A stretch of DNA of 64,000 nt from Acidobacteriota bacterium (GCA_035529075.1 DATKXK010000011.1:128295-192294); one strand, 5' to 3'. Counted from the stretch's first letter, positions 24,797 to 36,380 are shown. Numbers and translations are program-made. Notes: a model not told the origin generated them from the letters alone.

Positions 24797-27727
24797 CTAT
24801 TTGAGCAGCATCATTTTCTTCGTGGCCGAATGCTCACCGGCCTCGACTCTATAAAAGTAGATACCGCTGCCATACGCCTCGGCATTCCATTCAATCGACA
24901 CCCGGCCGACACCGGCCCGACCGGTCTCTTCGTGAACGATCTGTCCCAGGGTGTTGAATATGGTCAGCCGGTATTCCGACGCCCGGGGCAGGTCGAACAA
25001 GATGACGGTCGCGGGGTTGAATGGATTGGGGTGGTTCTGGTGGAGCACGAACGTCCGTGGCAGCGGCTTGTCGCCGGAGAAGGGGACATCGGTTATCACG
25101 ACGGAATCCGTGCGCGCGGCGGCACCGCTGATATCTGCAAAGCTGTTGCCGGCCAGAAGGGCAAACGTCACCGTGTCGGACCCCCCCGGCTCGAAATCCA
25201 GCGGCCCGGCGGCGACGAGCTGAAAAAGTGCGTTCGGGGAGTTCCGGTAGGTGTTGGCCGTTCCGAACCCGTCCGTGAGCGCCTGGTATTTCTCCCACAT
25301 CACGAATCCGTCGCCATCAAACGCCGGGATCACTACGAAGGATTCCTTTTCCGTCAGGGCGGTTGCCGGCGGACCCTCGAGCAGCTTCGCTCCCCGGTAG
25401 TCTCTGGGTGAACCGCCGTTGTAGTAGGCAATCCAGGCAAACTCCTTGTCCGCCTCGTAGCCGCCCACGCTCTGGGTGTAGATGCCGGCCGCGTCCCAGT
25501 TCAGATACAGGCCGGTGTAAACGCCGCTGAGGGCCGAACCGCTCCGGTTTTGAAGAATGTACCGCATCACGATGATGTCGCTGTTGCCGCCGGTGCTGGC
25601 AAACGATTCCTGGATGATCTCCAGGCCCAGCGGGTTGGCAGCGTTGCTGTCGTTGAATATCGAATACGTCTGCTCCGTGGCCAGCGGTCCGGGGGACGTG
25701 AACACCAGGTCGCCGCCTGCGGCCACCCTGAAATCGTTCTCGGGTTCAAAGATGTACGTGTGCACGCCGCTTGAAACCCGCGTGTAGTCGTCACCGACAA
25801 TCAGCCCGCCCTCGTACAATTCGTTGGTGCCGCCGTCGAACCGAAAGCCCGCTCCCGGTCCCGGAACGTAGGAGACCGGCCCGAACCCGTAGACGCCGAA
25901 ATTCGACAGGCTGAATTCAATTCGCCCGGTGTTGTGGGTGACGACGGACTTGCCGGCCGGGGGGCCGACCAGAAAGTGCAGCCGTGCGGGCACAGTGAGA
26001 TCGGTCCCGCTGATGAGAAAATCAATCGAGAGGATCTGCCCCGGCGTCACGGTGTCGGAGACAACGGCACGAATGCTGTCCGCGGACCGTACGGTATCAC
26101 GCGGTGACATATTGCCGAAAAAGGCTGATGCGTTGAGCACGGTCAGCGAGGGTTGACTCCCGGTTATCGCGGCCGACACGTTCGTCACGGCGGCACCGAG
26201 GCACTCCAGAACGACCGCACCGGCGACCGTGTCGCCGGGCGAAATCGGCGGATAGTCGAAATCGTAAACGCGCACGTTGGCTGACACCTCCGGGCCGTCG
26301 AGCGAATCCAGCGCCGCCGGGCAGTCAATGGCTCCCCAGCCGAAGTTGTTGTTGGGCAGTGTTCCGAAGTTGGGGTGAGACGTGGCCGAACTGAGAATAG
26401 CCTGCTTGATCTCGTTGACCGTGGCGTTCGGATTCTTCTGCCGCAACAGTGCTACCAGCCCCGATACGTGGGGCGTAGCCATCGACGTGCCGGACATCTT
26501 GCCGTATGTATTGCTCGCCTTGGTGGAGCGGATTTCAAACCCGGGCGCCACGACGTTTGGTTTGACGGCTCCGTTGCAGTCGGATGGTCCCCGAGAGGAA
26601 TTCGGGGCGATACTGTCGACAAGGTGCTTGAGATTGCCGACCGCGAAGCAATCCAGGATATCGTTGGCCCGGTTAGCCGGGTTGGTGATGGTTTGGGTTC
26701 CGAAAAGTCCGCTGTTGCCGGCGGCGAAGATGTTGACGATGCCGAGCGCCTCGGTGTTGTCGATGGCGTCGGAGAAAATGTCCTGGCAATCGATACTCCA
26801 GTCGATCCGGTCGAAACCCCAGCTGTGGTTGATCACGTCCGGAACGTCATCGACCGTGTTAGGATTGCCGTCGGGGTCCGCCGCCCATTCGAAGGCGCGC
26901 AGGATGACCGTAGCACCGACGTCCACCACCGCCGCCGCAATCCACCGGGCGCCCGGCGCGACCCCGGTGGTGTCACCGGCTACGTCGTCGTGCCCGACCA
27001 TGATTCCCATGACGTGGGTGCCGTGGTTGGGAGAGACAGGCTGTGTATGCGGGAACGATTCACCGAAGATGGGGTCAAACCAGGCGGCGGCGGAATCGCC
27101 GTCGTGCCCCTTCCAGTTGCTGAATAAGGCATCGTGGTCGCCGTCGATGCCCGTGTCGAACGAGCAGACCAGTCGCCCGCTGCCGGTGTAGCCCATAGCC
27201 CAGGCCTGGTCGGCTTTGATATAGGCAAGGTTGCTCTGGACGGAATCTGTGCCCAGCGCACCCCCCGGGGAGTTCGGGCGGTCCGGCTCAATCAGATAAA
27301 TTTGAGGCACCGGTTGGATGATCTGGACGTCCGGTCGTTCCGCCAGCGCCCGGAGGCTGGCGGCGGCTACCTGCGCCTCCACCACGTTGACAATCCAGTA
27401 GCCGTGCACGTTGTCGGCCTTGTCCGCCGCCTGCAACTCGCGGAGCCTGCCGAGCAAACTCGCCTGCGCACCGTCATGTTCCGCCCGCAGTCGCGCCAGG
27501 CCGAGAGTGTGCCGCCCGGCACGGGTAGCCGCCTGCTCCTGAAGTACCGCTCCGAGACGCTCCAGGCCGCGGGGTTCAGGCAGCTTGATCCACACTTTGA
27601 TCAAGTCATCGCCCGGCCTGTTTGCGATTTGGCGCTCCAGTTCGGGCGCCAGCGCGCCCGCCCGGGCCGCAGGCATGGTCATCGCAACAACGAAAAGGCA
27701 CAGTGAGAGCATGCTCAGAAGCTTCAT
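24797..27727 (-). CDS. Secreted subtilisin-like (S8) peptidase with C-terminal sorting tail
   Basis: 976 residues: a signal peptide (1-23), an I9-like propeptide (about 40-145), an S8 catalytic domain (about 170-475) with Asp191 in SFDTGID, His235 in NHGTHVMG, oxyanion Asn338 in AAGNSG and Ser415 in SGTSMATPHVSG. A beta-rich region of about 400 residues follows, then an FCB-type C-terminal domain (about 900-976) with HQNHPNPFNPATVI and GSGIYFYRVEAG. That tail resembles the por/type IX sorting or FlgD-Ig-like module. It is probably extracellular or surface-bound. An intact catalytic triad is seen; substrate is unknown. Confidence 0.93.
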   Translation of the reverse strand: MKLLSMLSLCLFVVAMTMPAARAGALAPELERQIANRPGDDLIKVWIKLPEPRGLERLGAVLQEQAATRAGRHTLGLARLRAEHDGAQASLLGRLRELQAADKADNVHGYWIVNVVEAQVAAASLRALAERPDVQIIQPVPQIYLIEPDRPNSPGGALGTDSVQSNLAYIKADQAWAMGYTGSGRLVCSFDTGIDGDHDALFSNWKGHDGDSAAAWFDPIFGESFPHTQPVSPNHGTHVMGIMVGHDDVAGDTTGVAPGARWIAAAVVDVGATVILRAFEWAADPDGNPNTVDDVPDVINHSWGFDRIDWSIDCQDIFSDAIDNTEALGIVNIFAAGNSGLFGTQTITNPANRANDILDCFAVGNLKHLVDSIAPNSSRGPSDCNGAVKPNVVAPGFEIRSTKASNTYGKMSGTSMATPHVSGLVALLRQKNPNATVNEIKQAILSSATSHPNFGTLPNNNFGWGAIDCPAALDSLDGPEVSANVRVYDFDYPPISPGDTVAGAVVLECLGAAVTNVSAAITGSQPSLTVLNASAFFGNMSPRDTVRSADSIRAVVSDTVTPGQILSIDFLISGTDLTVPARLHFLVGPPAGKSVVTHNTGRIEFSLSNFGVYGFGPVSYVPGPGAGFRFDGGTNELYEGGLIVGDDYTRVSSGVHTYIFEPENDFRVAAGGDLVFTSPGPLATEQTYSIFNDSNAANPLGLEIIQESFASTGGNSDIIVMRYILQNRSGSALSGVYTGLYLNWDAAGIYTQSVGGYEADKEFAWIAYYNGGSPRDYRGAKLLEGPPATALTEKESFVVIPAFDGDGFVMWEKYQALTDGFGTANTYRNSPNALFQLVAAGPLDFEPGGSDTVTFALLAGNSFADISGAAARTDSVVITDVPFSGDKPLPRTFVLHQNHPNPFNPATVILFDLPRASEYRLTIFNTLGQIVHEETGRAGVGRVSIEWNAEAYGSGIYFYRVEAGEHSATKKMMLLK

Positions 27728-27919
27728 CGGAGTCTCCAGATTATAGACGGACCGGTGTTGTCATCCTTCCAGCGAAAAGAAGGCCGGCTGCCGACTGCCG
27801 CGCCGGGAGTCCACTTTCGCAGCCGGTTGTAAGATAGTATACTTGGTGCGGTAAGTAAAGCGCCGCATAGACGAACCCCGCGGGGACGGTACCGCAATGA
27901 GGCTGAGTGAGGTGACCGG

Positions 27920-28438
27920 ATGAGCGAGCAACCGACACAAAAGGACCACGCGCTGCTTCGAGGCATGCTGGAAGATTTCGCCAGGAACTGGCTGGCCCAC
28001 GACGGTCTCTGGTTTCAGGCCGTGGAAAAGCGCCTGGGTATTCAAGAGGCGATTGAACTGGACACGGAAGCCTGGGAGGCGTTCACCGTGCTGGAGGCCC
28101 GGCGGATCATGCAACGGCACTCCATTGCCCCGGACAGCGGCCTCGAGGGACTCAAGAAGGCGCTGCAGTTCCGCCTGTATGCCTTCGTGAACAAGCAGGA
28201 AATTCGGAACGAGACGGAGAAGTCGTTCGAGTTTTACATGCTTGATTGCCGTGTCCAGTCTGCCCGCAAGCGCAAGAACATGCCCCTGTTCCCGTGCAAA
28301 TCGGTCGGGCTGGTGGAGTACGCAGGCTTCGCCGGAACCATTGACCGGCGCATCAGCACCGAGTGCATCTGTTGTCCGCCCGATGAGCGGGCCGGCGACG
28401 AATTCTACTGCGGCTGGCGATTCACGCTGCAGGAGTAA
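27920..28438 (+). CDS. DUF6125 family protein
   Basis: 172 residues, start ATG after GAGGTGA. The N-terminal LLRGMLEDFARNWLAHDGLWFQAVEKRLGIQEAIELDTEAWE and the C-terminal cysteine cluster (PLFPCKSVGLVEYAGF, ECICCPP, FYCGWRF) match my recollection of DUF6125, a small family related to the L-2-amino-thiazoline-4-carboxylate hydrolase fold. Function is unknown; the conserved Cys residues could bind metal or a corrinoid. It is divergent from the S8 peptidase gene across a 190-bp gap. Confidence 0.75.
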   Translation: MSEQPTQKDHALLRGMLEDFARNWLAHDGLWFQAVEKRLGIQEAIELDTEAWEAFTVLEARRIMQRHSIAPDSGLEGLKKALQFRLYAFVNKQEIRNETEKSFEFYMLDCRVQSARKRKNMPLFPCKSVGLVEYAGFAGTIDRRISTECICCPPDERAGDEFYCGWRFTLQE

Positions 28439-28497
28439 TTGGCGGTCCGGGCTTGTCTGCCCGGGAACACGGCCGTGCTTCGCCGGGAAGCGCGCAG

Positions 28498-29433
28498 TCA
28501 GCGGCGGTCCGGTCGGCCGAAGAAATCGACGGTCCTGCGCAAACCCTGCTCGAAGTCAACCGTCGGGTCGTATCCGTACTTCCGAAACTTATCCACCGCC
28601 GCGTACGAATGACGGATGTCTCCGGGCCGGGAAGCATCGTACGTGGCTGCAATATCGACACCCATTATGGCGCGGAGCTTGTCCAGCAGGTCGTTGAGCG
28701 TGTACCGGGCTCCGCAGGCCACGTTGAACACGTCGCCCACGATTTCATCGTTGGTCGCGGCCAGCAGGTTGGCCTGCACGGCGTTGTCGACGAACGTGAA
28801 ATCGCGCGACTGGTCGCCGTCGCCGAACACGGTCGGAGGTCGTCCCTCGGCCAGCGCCGTGATGAATTTCGGCACGACGGCGGCATACTCGCCCTGCGGG
28901 TCCTGGCGGGGGCCGAAGATGTTGAAGTAGCGCAGGCTGACGGTCGGAAAGCGATACAATTGCCAGTAAACCCGGCAGTACAACTCGCCAGCCAGCTTGG
29001 TGATTGCATACGGGGAGAGCGGCTGCGGCGCCATGCCTTCGTGCTTCGGCAACTCCTCAGACTCGCCGTAAACCGATGACGAGGACGCCGACACGAGCTT
29101 TTTCACGCCGGCCTGGCGCGCCGCCTCCAGCACGTTAAGGGTACCGTCGATATTAACCACGTTTGACGTCAGGGGATTCCTGACCGAGCGCGGCACCGAC
29201 GGCAGGGCCGCCTGGTGCAGCACGTAGTCCACGCCGGCCATGGCCCGGCTGACGATCCAGAAGTCGCGGATGTCGCCCTCGATTATCTCGACCTGGTCGG
29301 CCACGTGAGCCAGGTTCTTCTGCCTGCCCGATGAGAAATTGTCCAGGACCCGGACCTGCTCGCCCCGGTCGACGAGCGCAGTAACGATGTTTGAGCCGAT
29401 GAAGCCGGCTCCTCCGGTTACGAGAAAGTGCAT
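28498..29433 (-). CDS. NAD-dependent nucleotide-sugar epimerase/dehydratase
   Basis: 311 residues, extended SDR family. The Rossmann motif VTGGAGFIGSNIV starts at residue 5, the acidic residue binding NAD ribose follows in VRVLDNFSSG, and the catalytic Tyr-x3-Lys is SPYAITKLAGE with Ser in SASSSSVYG. The best match is UDP-glucose/UDP-N-acetylglucosamine 4-epimerase or a related enzyme for envelope sugars. It has a promoter candidate of its own at 29550-29578, and a GT-C gene follows upstream on the same strand. Confidence 0.87.
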   Translation of the reverse strand: MHFLVTGGAGFIGSNIVTALVDRGEQVRVLDNFSSGRQKNLAHVADQVEIIEGDIRDFWIVSRAMAGVDYVLHQAALPSVPRSVRNPLTSNVVNIDGTLNVLEAARQAGVKKLVSASSSSVYGESEELPKHEGMAPQPLSPYAITKLAGELYCRVYWQLYRFPTVSLRYFNIFGPRQDPQGEYAAVVPKFITALAEGRPPTVFGDGDQSRDFTFVDNAVQANLLAATNDEIVGDVFNVACGARYTLNDLLDKLRAIMGVDIAATYDASRPGDIRHSYAAVDKFRKYGYDPTVDFEQGLRRTVDFFGRPDRR

Positions 29434-29549
29434 GCGATGTCTATCCTTGTCTTGTCGTCTCCGCTATAAAGTGTCGGCTATTTAACCGCCCCGATTTACG
29501 ATGATATTCTCGTTTGAGAAACTCGAGAAGCCTGTCCTGCTGGTACCTA

Positions 29550-29578
29550 ACAGTAACACTATCCGGGCGGTTTGTAAA
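29550..29578 (-). promoter_or_regulatory. Promoter candidate for the epimerase gene
   Basis: Minus-strand TTTACA (29578-29573), a 17-bp spacer and TACTGT (29555-29550), about 115 bp upstream of the ATG at 29433. Confidence 0.45.
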
Positions 29579-29615
29579 GTAATTCTCTGACCCCGGCAGG
29601 CGGCCTCAAACAGCC

Positions 29616-31037
29616 TTACTCCCGCCGGGAGTACACCGTATAATCCCAGGTCAGGGCGCTAAAGCCGGTCTCCGGGCGGTACTGCTCGAGAAAAACAGAA
29701 TCACCCAGAAAGCCGCTGATGGGGCTTGATCGCGCCGCCACCAGCCAGTCGGGGGCAAAATCCAGAATCGCGGTCCCGTAAGCTCCCTGGCGGTTATACG
29801 GGATCACCTCCGGAGATATCAGGCCGTCGCGGTCCAGAATCCGCCGTTTCGAGTAGTAGCCGAGGTAGCCAATGTCTTCGGCCGCCACAAGGTCGTCCGG
29901 TTCGGCATGGGTGTACAGGTAGTATCCGATCTGCCGGTGCACGCTTTCCAGCCCCTGCTGATACTCACGGTAGCGAGCGACGGGGCGGATGTTCCCTGCC
30001 GCCAGCAGCAGCGCCAGCGCGCCGGTGACGGCGATCCCGATGGCTCTCTGACGCCGGATGGAAAGGTCCACTCCGGCAGATGCAATGCGGTCAAGCAGCC
30101 ACGGCAGGGCCGCAGCCGCGAACAGCAAGTACACCGGATATATGGGCGGAATGTACCAGAAAAAGATACGGGTCGGGCTTAAGGTGAAAAAGAGGATCAG
30201 CGAGACCATCCAGACTATCTCGAGTCGTCCGAAGTACTGCTTGCGGTGCAGCCACCAGCCGCCGACAACGGCCGCAGCCGTCAGCAACCAGCCGAAGGCG
30301 TTATGCCACGCCATCACGTACACCAGGGTTTGCCAGGGAGATCCCGCCCCGAATCGGCTGTACAGAGCCAGCTTGGCCGGAATCGAGTTGGGGACGGGAG
30401 AACCGAAGTAGTACCAACTAAAGGCGCACCAGGGTCCGAGCAGAACCGCCGGAATCAGGAGATAGCGCAGCCACCCGGTGCGATCCGTAAGGACATTGTA
30501 GGCCAGCAACAGCAGCAGCAAAATGCCGCCCTCCGGTCGGGTGGCTGTGGCCAGAGTGGCCATGCCGATGGCATAATACTGGAGGCGTCGGTGCTGAAAA
30601 TAAAGCCCGGCCGTGACAAGCAGCGTGAAGAACGCCGTCTCCATCCCGCAGGCATCGGCGGCCACGGAGCGGGGCCAGAGCACGTACAGGAGTGCGGGCA
30701 GAACCGACAGACGCATAAGGCGCAGCGAGCACGCCCAGCGATAAAGGATCATCGCGGTCAGGCCGGAACTGATTACGGACACGACCAGGGCGGCTGCGAC
30801 CGGTGCAACTCCCGACGTGGCGAACATCGCCAGGACCAGCGTGAACAGCGGAGTGGAGGTCCCCAACACGTGCTCGCCGGCGTTGTACACAAAACCAAGT
30901 CCCGCGACGAGATTGCGGGCATATCGAAACGTGATGAACGCATCGTCGGCAATGAACCCGGTCAGGTGGTGAAAGGCCAGCCGTGCCGCCACCGCGGCGG
31001 TGAATAACCAGATCACGTGGCGCTGTGAAGACGTCAT
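29616..31037 (-). CDS. GT-C fold membrane glycosyltransferase-like protein
   Basis: 473 residues from the ATG at 31037 (an in-frame ATG at 31094 is possible). About ten hydrophobic segments are visible. The first extracytoplasmic loop carries the GT-C acidic pair in FIADDAFITFRYARNLVAGLGFVYNAGEHVLGTSTPLFTL, which resembles arabinofuranosyl- and ArnT-like transferases that use polyprenyl-phosphate sugars. A soluble C-terminal domain follows. Acceptor and donor are unknown. With the adjacent sugar epimerase it suggests envelope glycan or protein glycosylation. Confidence 0.8.
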   Translation of the reverse strand: MTSSQRHVIWLFTAAVAARLAFHHLTGFIADDAFITFRYARNLVAGLGFVYNAGEHVLGTSTPLFTLVLAMFATSGVAPVAAALVVSVISSGLTAMILYRWACSLRLMRLSVLPALLYVLWPRSVAADACGMETAFFTLLVTAGLYFQHRRLQYYAIGMATLATATRPEGGILLLLLLAYNVLTDRTGWLRYLLIPAVLLGPWCAFSWYYFGSPVPNSIPAKLALYSRFGAGSPWQTLVYVMAWHNAFGWLLTAAAVVGGWWLHRKQYFGRLEIVWMVSLILFFTLSPTRIFFWYIPPIYPVYLLFAAAALPWLLDRIASAGVDLSIRRQRAIGIAVTGALALLLAAGNIRPVARYREYQQGLESVHRQIGYYLYTHAEPDDLVAAEDIGYLGYYSKRRILDRDGLISPEVIPYNRQGAYGTAILDFAPDWLVAARSSPISGFLGDSVFLEQYRPETGFSALTWDYTVYSRRE

Positions 31038-31200
31038 CGCCCGCTGCCCGTGATCGCTGTCGCCCAACGGAAGCCCATAGACCATGGATAGCACGCACGC
31101 GTATCAATGTCAACGGACGCTTTTGAAGGGAATGGACGGAGCCTGACGGTACCCGACCCGAGACAAACCGACGGTACCGCTCGGCGGTGCATGGGGCCGG

Positions 31201-32616
31201 CTACGGCGGCGGAGACATCATCTGCTTTTTGTAAGGCACGTGCAGTCCCCGCGCTTTCTCGCCGAGGTACTTCTTTGTCAGTGTGACCATGATGCCCGAG
31301 AGCCCGATAAGCGCCACCAGGTTCGGGACCGCCATCAGGCCGTTGGCAATATCGGCAAACGACCACACGGCCACGAGATCCAGTCGAGCGCCGATGAGCG
31401 TGAAGCAGATGAACACCCACTTGTACGGCTGCTTGGCCTTGACACCGGCGATGTATTCGATCCCCTTTTCGCCGTAGTAGGACCAGCTCAGCACGGTCGA
31501 GTAGGCGAACAACAGTATCGCGCACACGACCATCCAGCGGCCGTAGACCGGCAGCGCCTGGTCGAACGCCGCCATGGTCAACGGGGCGCCGTTGATGCCG
31601 CTGTCCCACAGGCCGGAAGTGATGATCACCAGGGCCGTCATGGAGCAAATGATGATCGTATCGATGAACGGTCCCAGCATAGCCACCATACCTTCGCGAA
31701 CCGGTTCCTCCACCTTGGCCGTCGAGTGCGCCATTGGCGCCGAACCCTGTCCGGACTCGTTGGAGAAGAGACCCCGCCTGAGACCCCACTGGATTGTCAT
31801 CCAGACGGTGATACCTGCGGCGGAACCGCCGACGACAGCAGTCGGGTTGAAGGCGTGGTAGAAAATGAGCTGGAAGGCCGGTATTATCTGGTCGCGGTTG
31901 ATGTAGAGTATCACCAGCGCCGAGCAGACATACAGGACGGACATGATGGGCACCAGGTACGAGGCTACGCGCCCGATGCGCTTGATGCCGCCGATGATGA
32001 CAACGCCCACCAGAGTGCAAATCCCCAGGCCGATTACCCACCGCCACAGGCCGACCTGTTCGGGCGATACTTCGAAGGCGTCCACCAGCGCGTGGGCCAG
32101 GGTATTGGACTGCGCCATGTTTCCGGCACCGAAGGCCGCGACGGCCGTGCACAGCGCAAACATGTAAGCCAGCGGCCGGTAGGCCCTGCCCAGGCCGAGT
32201 TCGATATAATACATCGGCCCGCCACGCACGTTGCCGTTAGACTCGATCTTTCGATACTTGATGGCCAGTGTGCACTCGCTGTATTTGATGGCCATCCCGA
32301 AAAAGGCCGACACCCACATCCAGAAAATCGCCCCCGGGCCGCCGTAGTAAAGGGCGATCGCCACGCCGCCGATGTTGCCGATGCCGATGGTGGCGCTCAG
32401 GGCGGCCGACAGCGCCTGAAAGTGCGTCAGTTGACCCTTGTGTGCGGGGTCGTCGTAGGCACCGCTCGTTATAGCTACGCCGTGCGCGAAACCGCGCATC
32501 TGGATGAACAGCATTCGAAGAGTGAGGAAGAGACCCGTGCCGAGAAGGAGTATGACCAGCGGCACTCCCCAGACCTGCCCGGAGACTTCTTCGAGGATGT
32601 GGTTAAGTTGCTCCAT
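31201..32616 (-). CDS. Sodium:alanine/glycine symporter (AGCS family)
   Basis: 471 residues from the ATG at 32616, the normal AGCS length. Family blocks include ALSATIGIGNIGGVAIALYYGGPGAIFWMWVSAFFGMAIKYSECTLA and GLFSNESGQGSAPMAHSTAK. Roughly ten transmembrane helices are visible. It imports alanine or glycine with sodium. The frame stays open upstream to 32871, but that extension (through the terminator-like hairpin) lacks any family similarity and is treated as untranslated leader. Confidence 0.93.
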   Translation of the reverse strand: MEQLNHILEEVSGQVWGVPLVILLLGTGLFLTLRMLFIQMRGFAHGVAITSGAYDDPAHKGQLTHFQALSAALSATIGIGNIGGVAIALYYGGPGAIFWMWVSAFFGMAIKYSECTLAIKYRKIESNGNVRGGPMYYIELGLGRAYRPLAYMFALCTAVAAFGAGNMAQSNTLAHALVDAFEVSPEQVGLWRWVIGLGICTLVGVVIIGGIKRIGRVASYLVPIMSVLYVCSALVILYINRDQIIPAFQLIFYHAFNPTAVVGGSAAGITVWMTIQWGLRRGLFSNESGQGSAPMAHSTAKVEEPVREGMVAMLGPFIDTIIICSMTALVIITSGLWDSGINGAPLTMAAFDQALPVYGRWMVVCAILLFAYSTVLSWSYYGEKGIEYIAGVKAKQPYKWVFICFTLIGARLDLVAVWSFADIANGLMAVPNLVALIGLSGIMVTLTKKYLGEKARGLHVPYKKQMMSPPP

Positions 32617-32630
32617 GGGGCGCTCGGTAG

Positions 32631-34268
<1,638 letters not shown>

Positions 34269-34299
34269 CAGTTGGTTCGACAGCCCCCCGGTATGCATC

Positions 34300-34328
34300 A
34301 ACGGCAAGACCTTCAAGGTCTTGCCGTT
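34300..34328. terminator. Long palindrome after eno
   Basis: A 29-bp perfect palindrome (14-bp arms, AACGGCAAGACCTT and its complement, around one base) starting 32 bp after the eno stop. It would fold as a hairpin of about 12 bp. No U-tract follows on either strand, so it is an atypical or Rho-assisted 3' end, or a protein-binding site, between the convergent genes. Confidence 0.5.
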
Positions 34329-34410
34329 GTCTCAAGAAACTCGTTGCTGATTCCTGCGGTCGACAGGCCTGCCGGTGCGACCCGCCGGAATAACCGGCTT
34401 CACAATCTGC

Positions 34411-35607
34411 CTAATACGTTTCCCACGGGTATTGACTCCTGAAGACGCAGTGCGTGCCCGACGTCGGTGCGCTCAGGTCGATCACCAAATCCAGTTCCTC
34501 GTCGCCGGACGGTTTGTACGGCTCAATGACGATCAGCCTGTACTCTCCCGGCGGCAGGCCGGTTATCTGATAGTCGACGTCGAACAGACAAAGGCACTCA
34601 CATGGATTGATCAAGGAGTCAAGCTCGTTGATGGTGATGGTAAAATCCGTGACGTCAATCTCGGCCGCGATCACCGGACAACAGTTGAAGCCCGCGTTGA
34701 TGTGCTTGATGGTCAGCGTGTAGTTCTCTGAGTAGCTGAAGTCGATGCAGTCCTGGTCCGAAGGCGGATCACTCACGGGTCGCGCCAGCATTTGCGACTT
34801 GCAGGTTGAATGCGCGGTTACACCTGTGAACCAGTCACCCCACGGGTACTCCGATCGATACACGCAATGCGTGCCTGACGTCGGGTTGCGCAGATCGATT
34901 ACGACATCCAGTTCGTCGTCGCCGAAGGGTCTGTACGGCTCTATTACGATCAGCCGGTATTCTCCCGGTGGCAGGTTGGCTATCTCATAGTCGACGTCGA
35001 ACAGACAGAGGCAGGCACAGGGTTCGATCACGGAGTCAAGTTCGTTGATCGTGATGGTGAAGTCCGTAATGTCGATCTCGGCCGCAATCACCGGGCAGCA
35101 GTTGAAGCCGGCGTTGATGTGCTTGATGGTCAGCGTATAGTTCTCGCCGTAGCTGTAGTCAATGCAGTCCTGGTCCAAAGGTGGATCACCCTGGGGTTTC
35201 TCCTCCAGGAGCGACTTGCAGGTCGAGTAGCCGACCACGGAACCTGACGGGCCTTCGCATGAAAGCAGGCTCCCCTGACTGATGAAGAGATAGTCAATCA
35301 GGGCGGTCAGGTCGCCGATGTCCACTACGACTTCGCGATCTGCATTCAGATTCGCCTCCTCCGGACAGCAAAGCGAAGCCTGGGAAATGAACAGGAAGTC
35401 GATCAGCGCCGTCAGGTCGCCGATGTCGACCACGCCATCCGGACTGCAATCAACGTTACCTCGCACGTCCTGGCAGCACGTTTCCTGTGCGTACGCCGAA
35501 GCCGTGCCGAAACTCAGAAGCAATAAGGCACATAAGAGGACCGTCGTGAAGCCCCCTGGCCGGTCCGGCAATCGAAAAAGCCCCGAGCAGGTGTGCTTAA
35601 ACCGCAT
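34411..35607 (-). CDS. Exported protein with dockerin-like repeats and a duplicated Cys-rich domain
   Basis: 398 residues from the ATG at 35607 (GGGAGG just upstream). A signal peptide (about 18-41) ends near SAYAQ. Two dockerin type I-like Ca-binding repeats follow (about 52-73 and 86-108), each containing VVDIGDLTALID(F/Y)LF. Then come two tandem copies of a domain of about 129 residues (128-256 and 267-395) with YTLTIKHINAGFNCCPVIAAEID and PPGEYRLIVIEPY, each holding seven or so cysteines. I do not know the domain's function. It is probably secreted and disulfide-bonded. The dockerin motif may anchor it to a cohesin-like partner. Confidence 0.82.
   Translation of the reverse strand: MRFKHTCSGLFRLPDRPGGFTTVLLCALLLLSFGTASAYAQETCCQDVRGNVDCSPDGVVDIGDLTALIDFLFISQASLCCPEEANLNADREVVVDIGDLTALIDYLFISQGSLLSCEGPSGSVVGYSTCKSLLEEKPQGDPPLDQDCIDYSYGENYTLTIKHINAGFNCCPVIAAEIDITDFTITINELDSVIEPCACLCLFDVDYEIANLPPGEYRLIVIEPYRPFGDDELDVVIDLRNPTSGTHCVYRSEYPWGDWFTGVTAHSTCKSQMLARPVSDPPSDQDCIDFSYSENYTLTIKHINAGFNCCPVIAAEIDVTDFTITINELDSLINPCECLCLFDVDYQITGLPPGEYRLIVIEPYKPSGDEELDLVIDLSAPTSGTHCVFRSQYPWETY
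34423..35226 (-). repeat. Internal tandem duplication, 417-bp period
   Basis: The two domain copies (34840-35226 and 34423-34809) align with a constant offset of 417 bp and match closely at the DNA level as well as in protein, for example in the GTTGATGTGCTTGATGGTCA stretch. This indicates a fairly recent in-frame duplication. Confidence 0.9.
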
Positions 35608-35837
35608 AAGTCCCTCCCGGTCTGTGAGTGGCGATGGGTACGTAGATGTTGCGCTGGCACTGATGTCAGTAATAACATACAAGTCCATCCACGTTGTGTC
35701 AACAGCTTTTTCGGCCGGCTCAGGCGAAATCCGTCTGAACTTTCTGCCGCTTATCCTGTTATGGTCTTCGGGTTTAGCTGTAAAGGAGCTCTGCCCGAAC
35801 TGCCGATATAATGATAGATGGGCTTGCGGGCGAAATT

Positions 35838-36380
35838 ATGTACAGGTTAACACTTTACATGGCGGTCATTCTCCTGCTCGGAACCATTCCGAGCTGTCAG
35901 ATGGCACTTACCGAGATCTCCGCCCCGTCCCCGCCCCCCCTGGCTGACAGCCTGATGAGCGTCTTCGGCGAGTTGCACCAGGCCGTGCTGCAGGATGACC
36001 TGGACCGGTTTCTTTCCATACTGGACCCGGTGGAGGCCGCCAACCTGAAATCGCTCACGCGGCAGCGGGGGTTCGGGTCGCTGGCGGCCTATCTGCGAAC
36101 TCAGTTTTCGAACTGGCCGAAACTGGATACGCTGCAGTTCGAGAGCCTTGTCGAGGAGAGCGGCTATGCTCGTCTTGGCCTGATCGGGCCGGGCAGCCGC
36201 CTGGGCTTCAAAATCGAGCGAACACGTTATACCTTCCTTCTCTTCAAGTCTCGTGACCAGGACTGGAAACTCAGTGCCATGACGACCATCGAAAAGGACC
36301 GGTACGACCTTTACGGTCACGAAATCACCTATCATGAGACCGATCTTCCCCCGAGGCTGCGTTTCCCCCGACGCTTCTAA
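35838..36380 (+). CDS. Putative exported lipoprotein of unknown function
   Basis: 180 residues from the ATG at 35838 (in-frame alternative at 35811). A hydrophobic N-terminus (YMAVILLLGTIPSC) ends in a Cys that may be a lipobox, although Pro at -2 is not ideal. The rest resembles a small periplasmic alpha+beta domain: VFGELHQAVLQDDLDRFLSILDPVEAANLK, then YTFLLFKSRDQDWKLSAM, the kind of NTF2/SnoaL-like pattern in which a helical half precedes a curved sheet. The family is not recognised. Confidence 0.65.
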   Translation: MYRLTLYMAVILLLGTIPSCQMALTEISAPSPPPLADSLMSVFGELHQAVLQDDLDRFLSILDPVEAANLKSLTRQRGFGSLAAYLRTQFSNWPKLDTLQFESLVEESGYARLGLIGPGSRLGFKIERTRYTFLLFKSRDQDWKLSAMTTIEKDRYDLYGHEITYHETDLPPRLRFPRRF

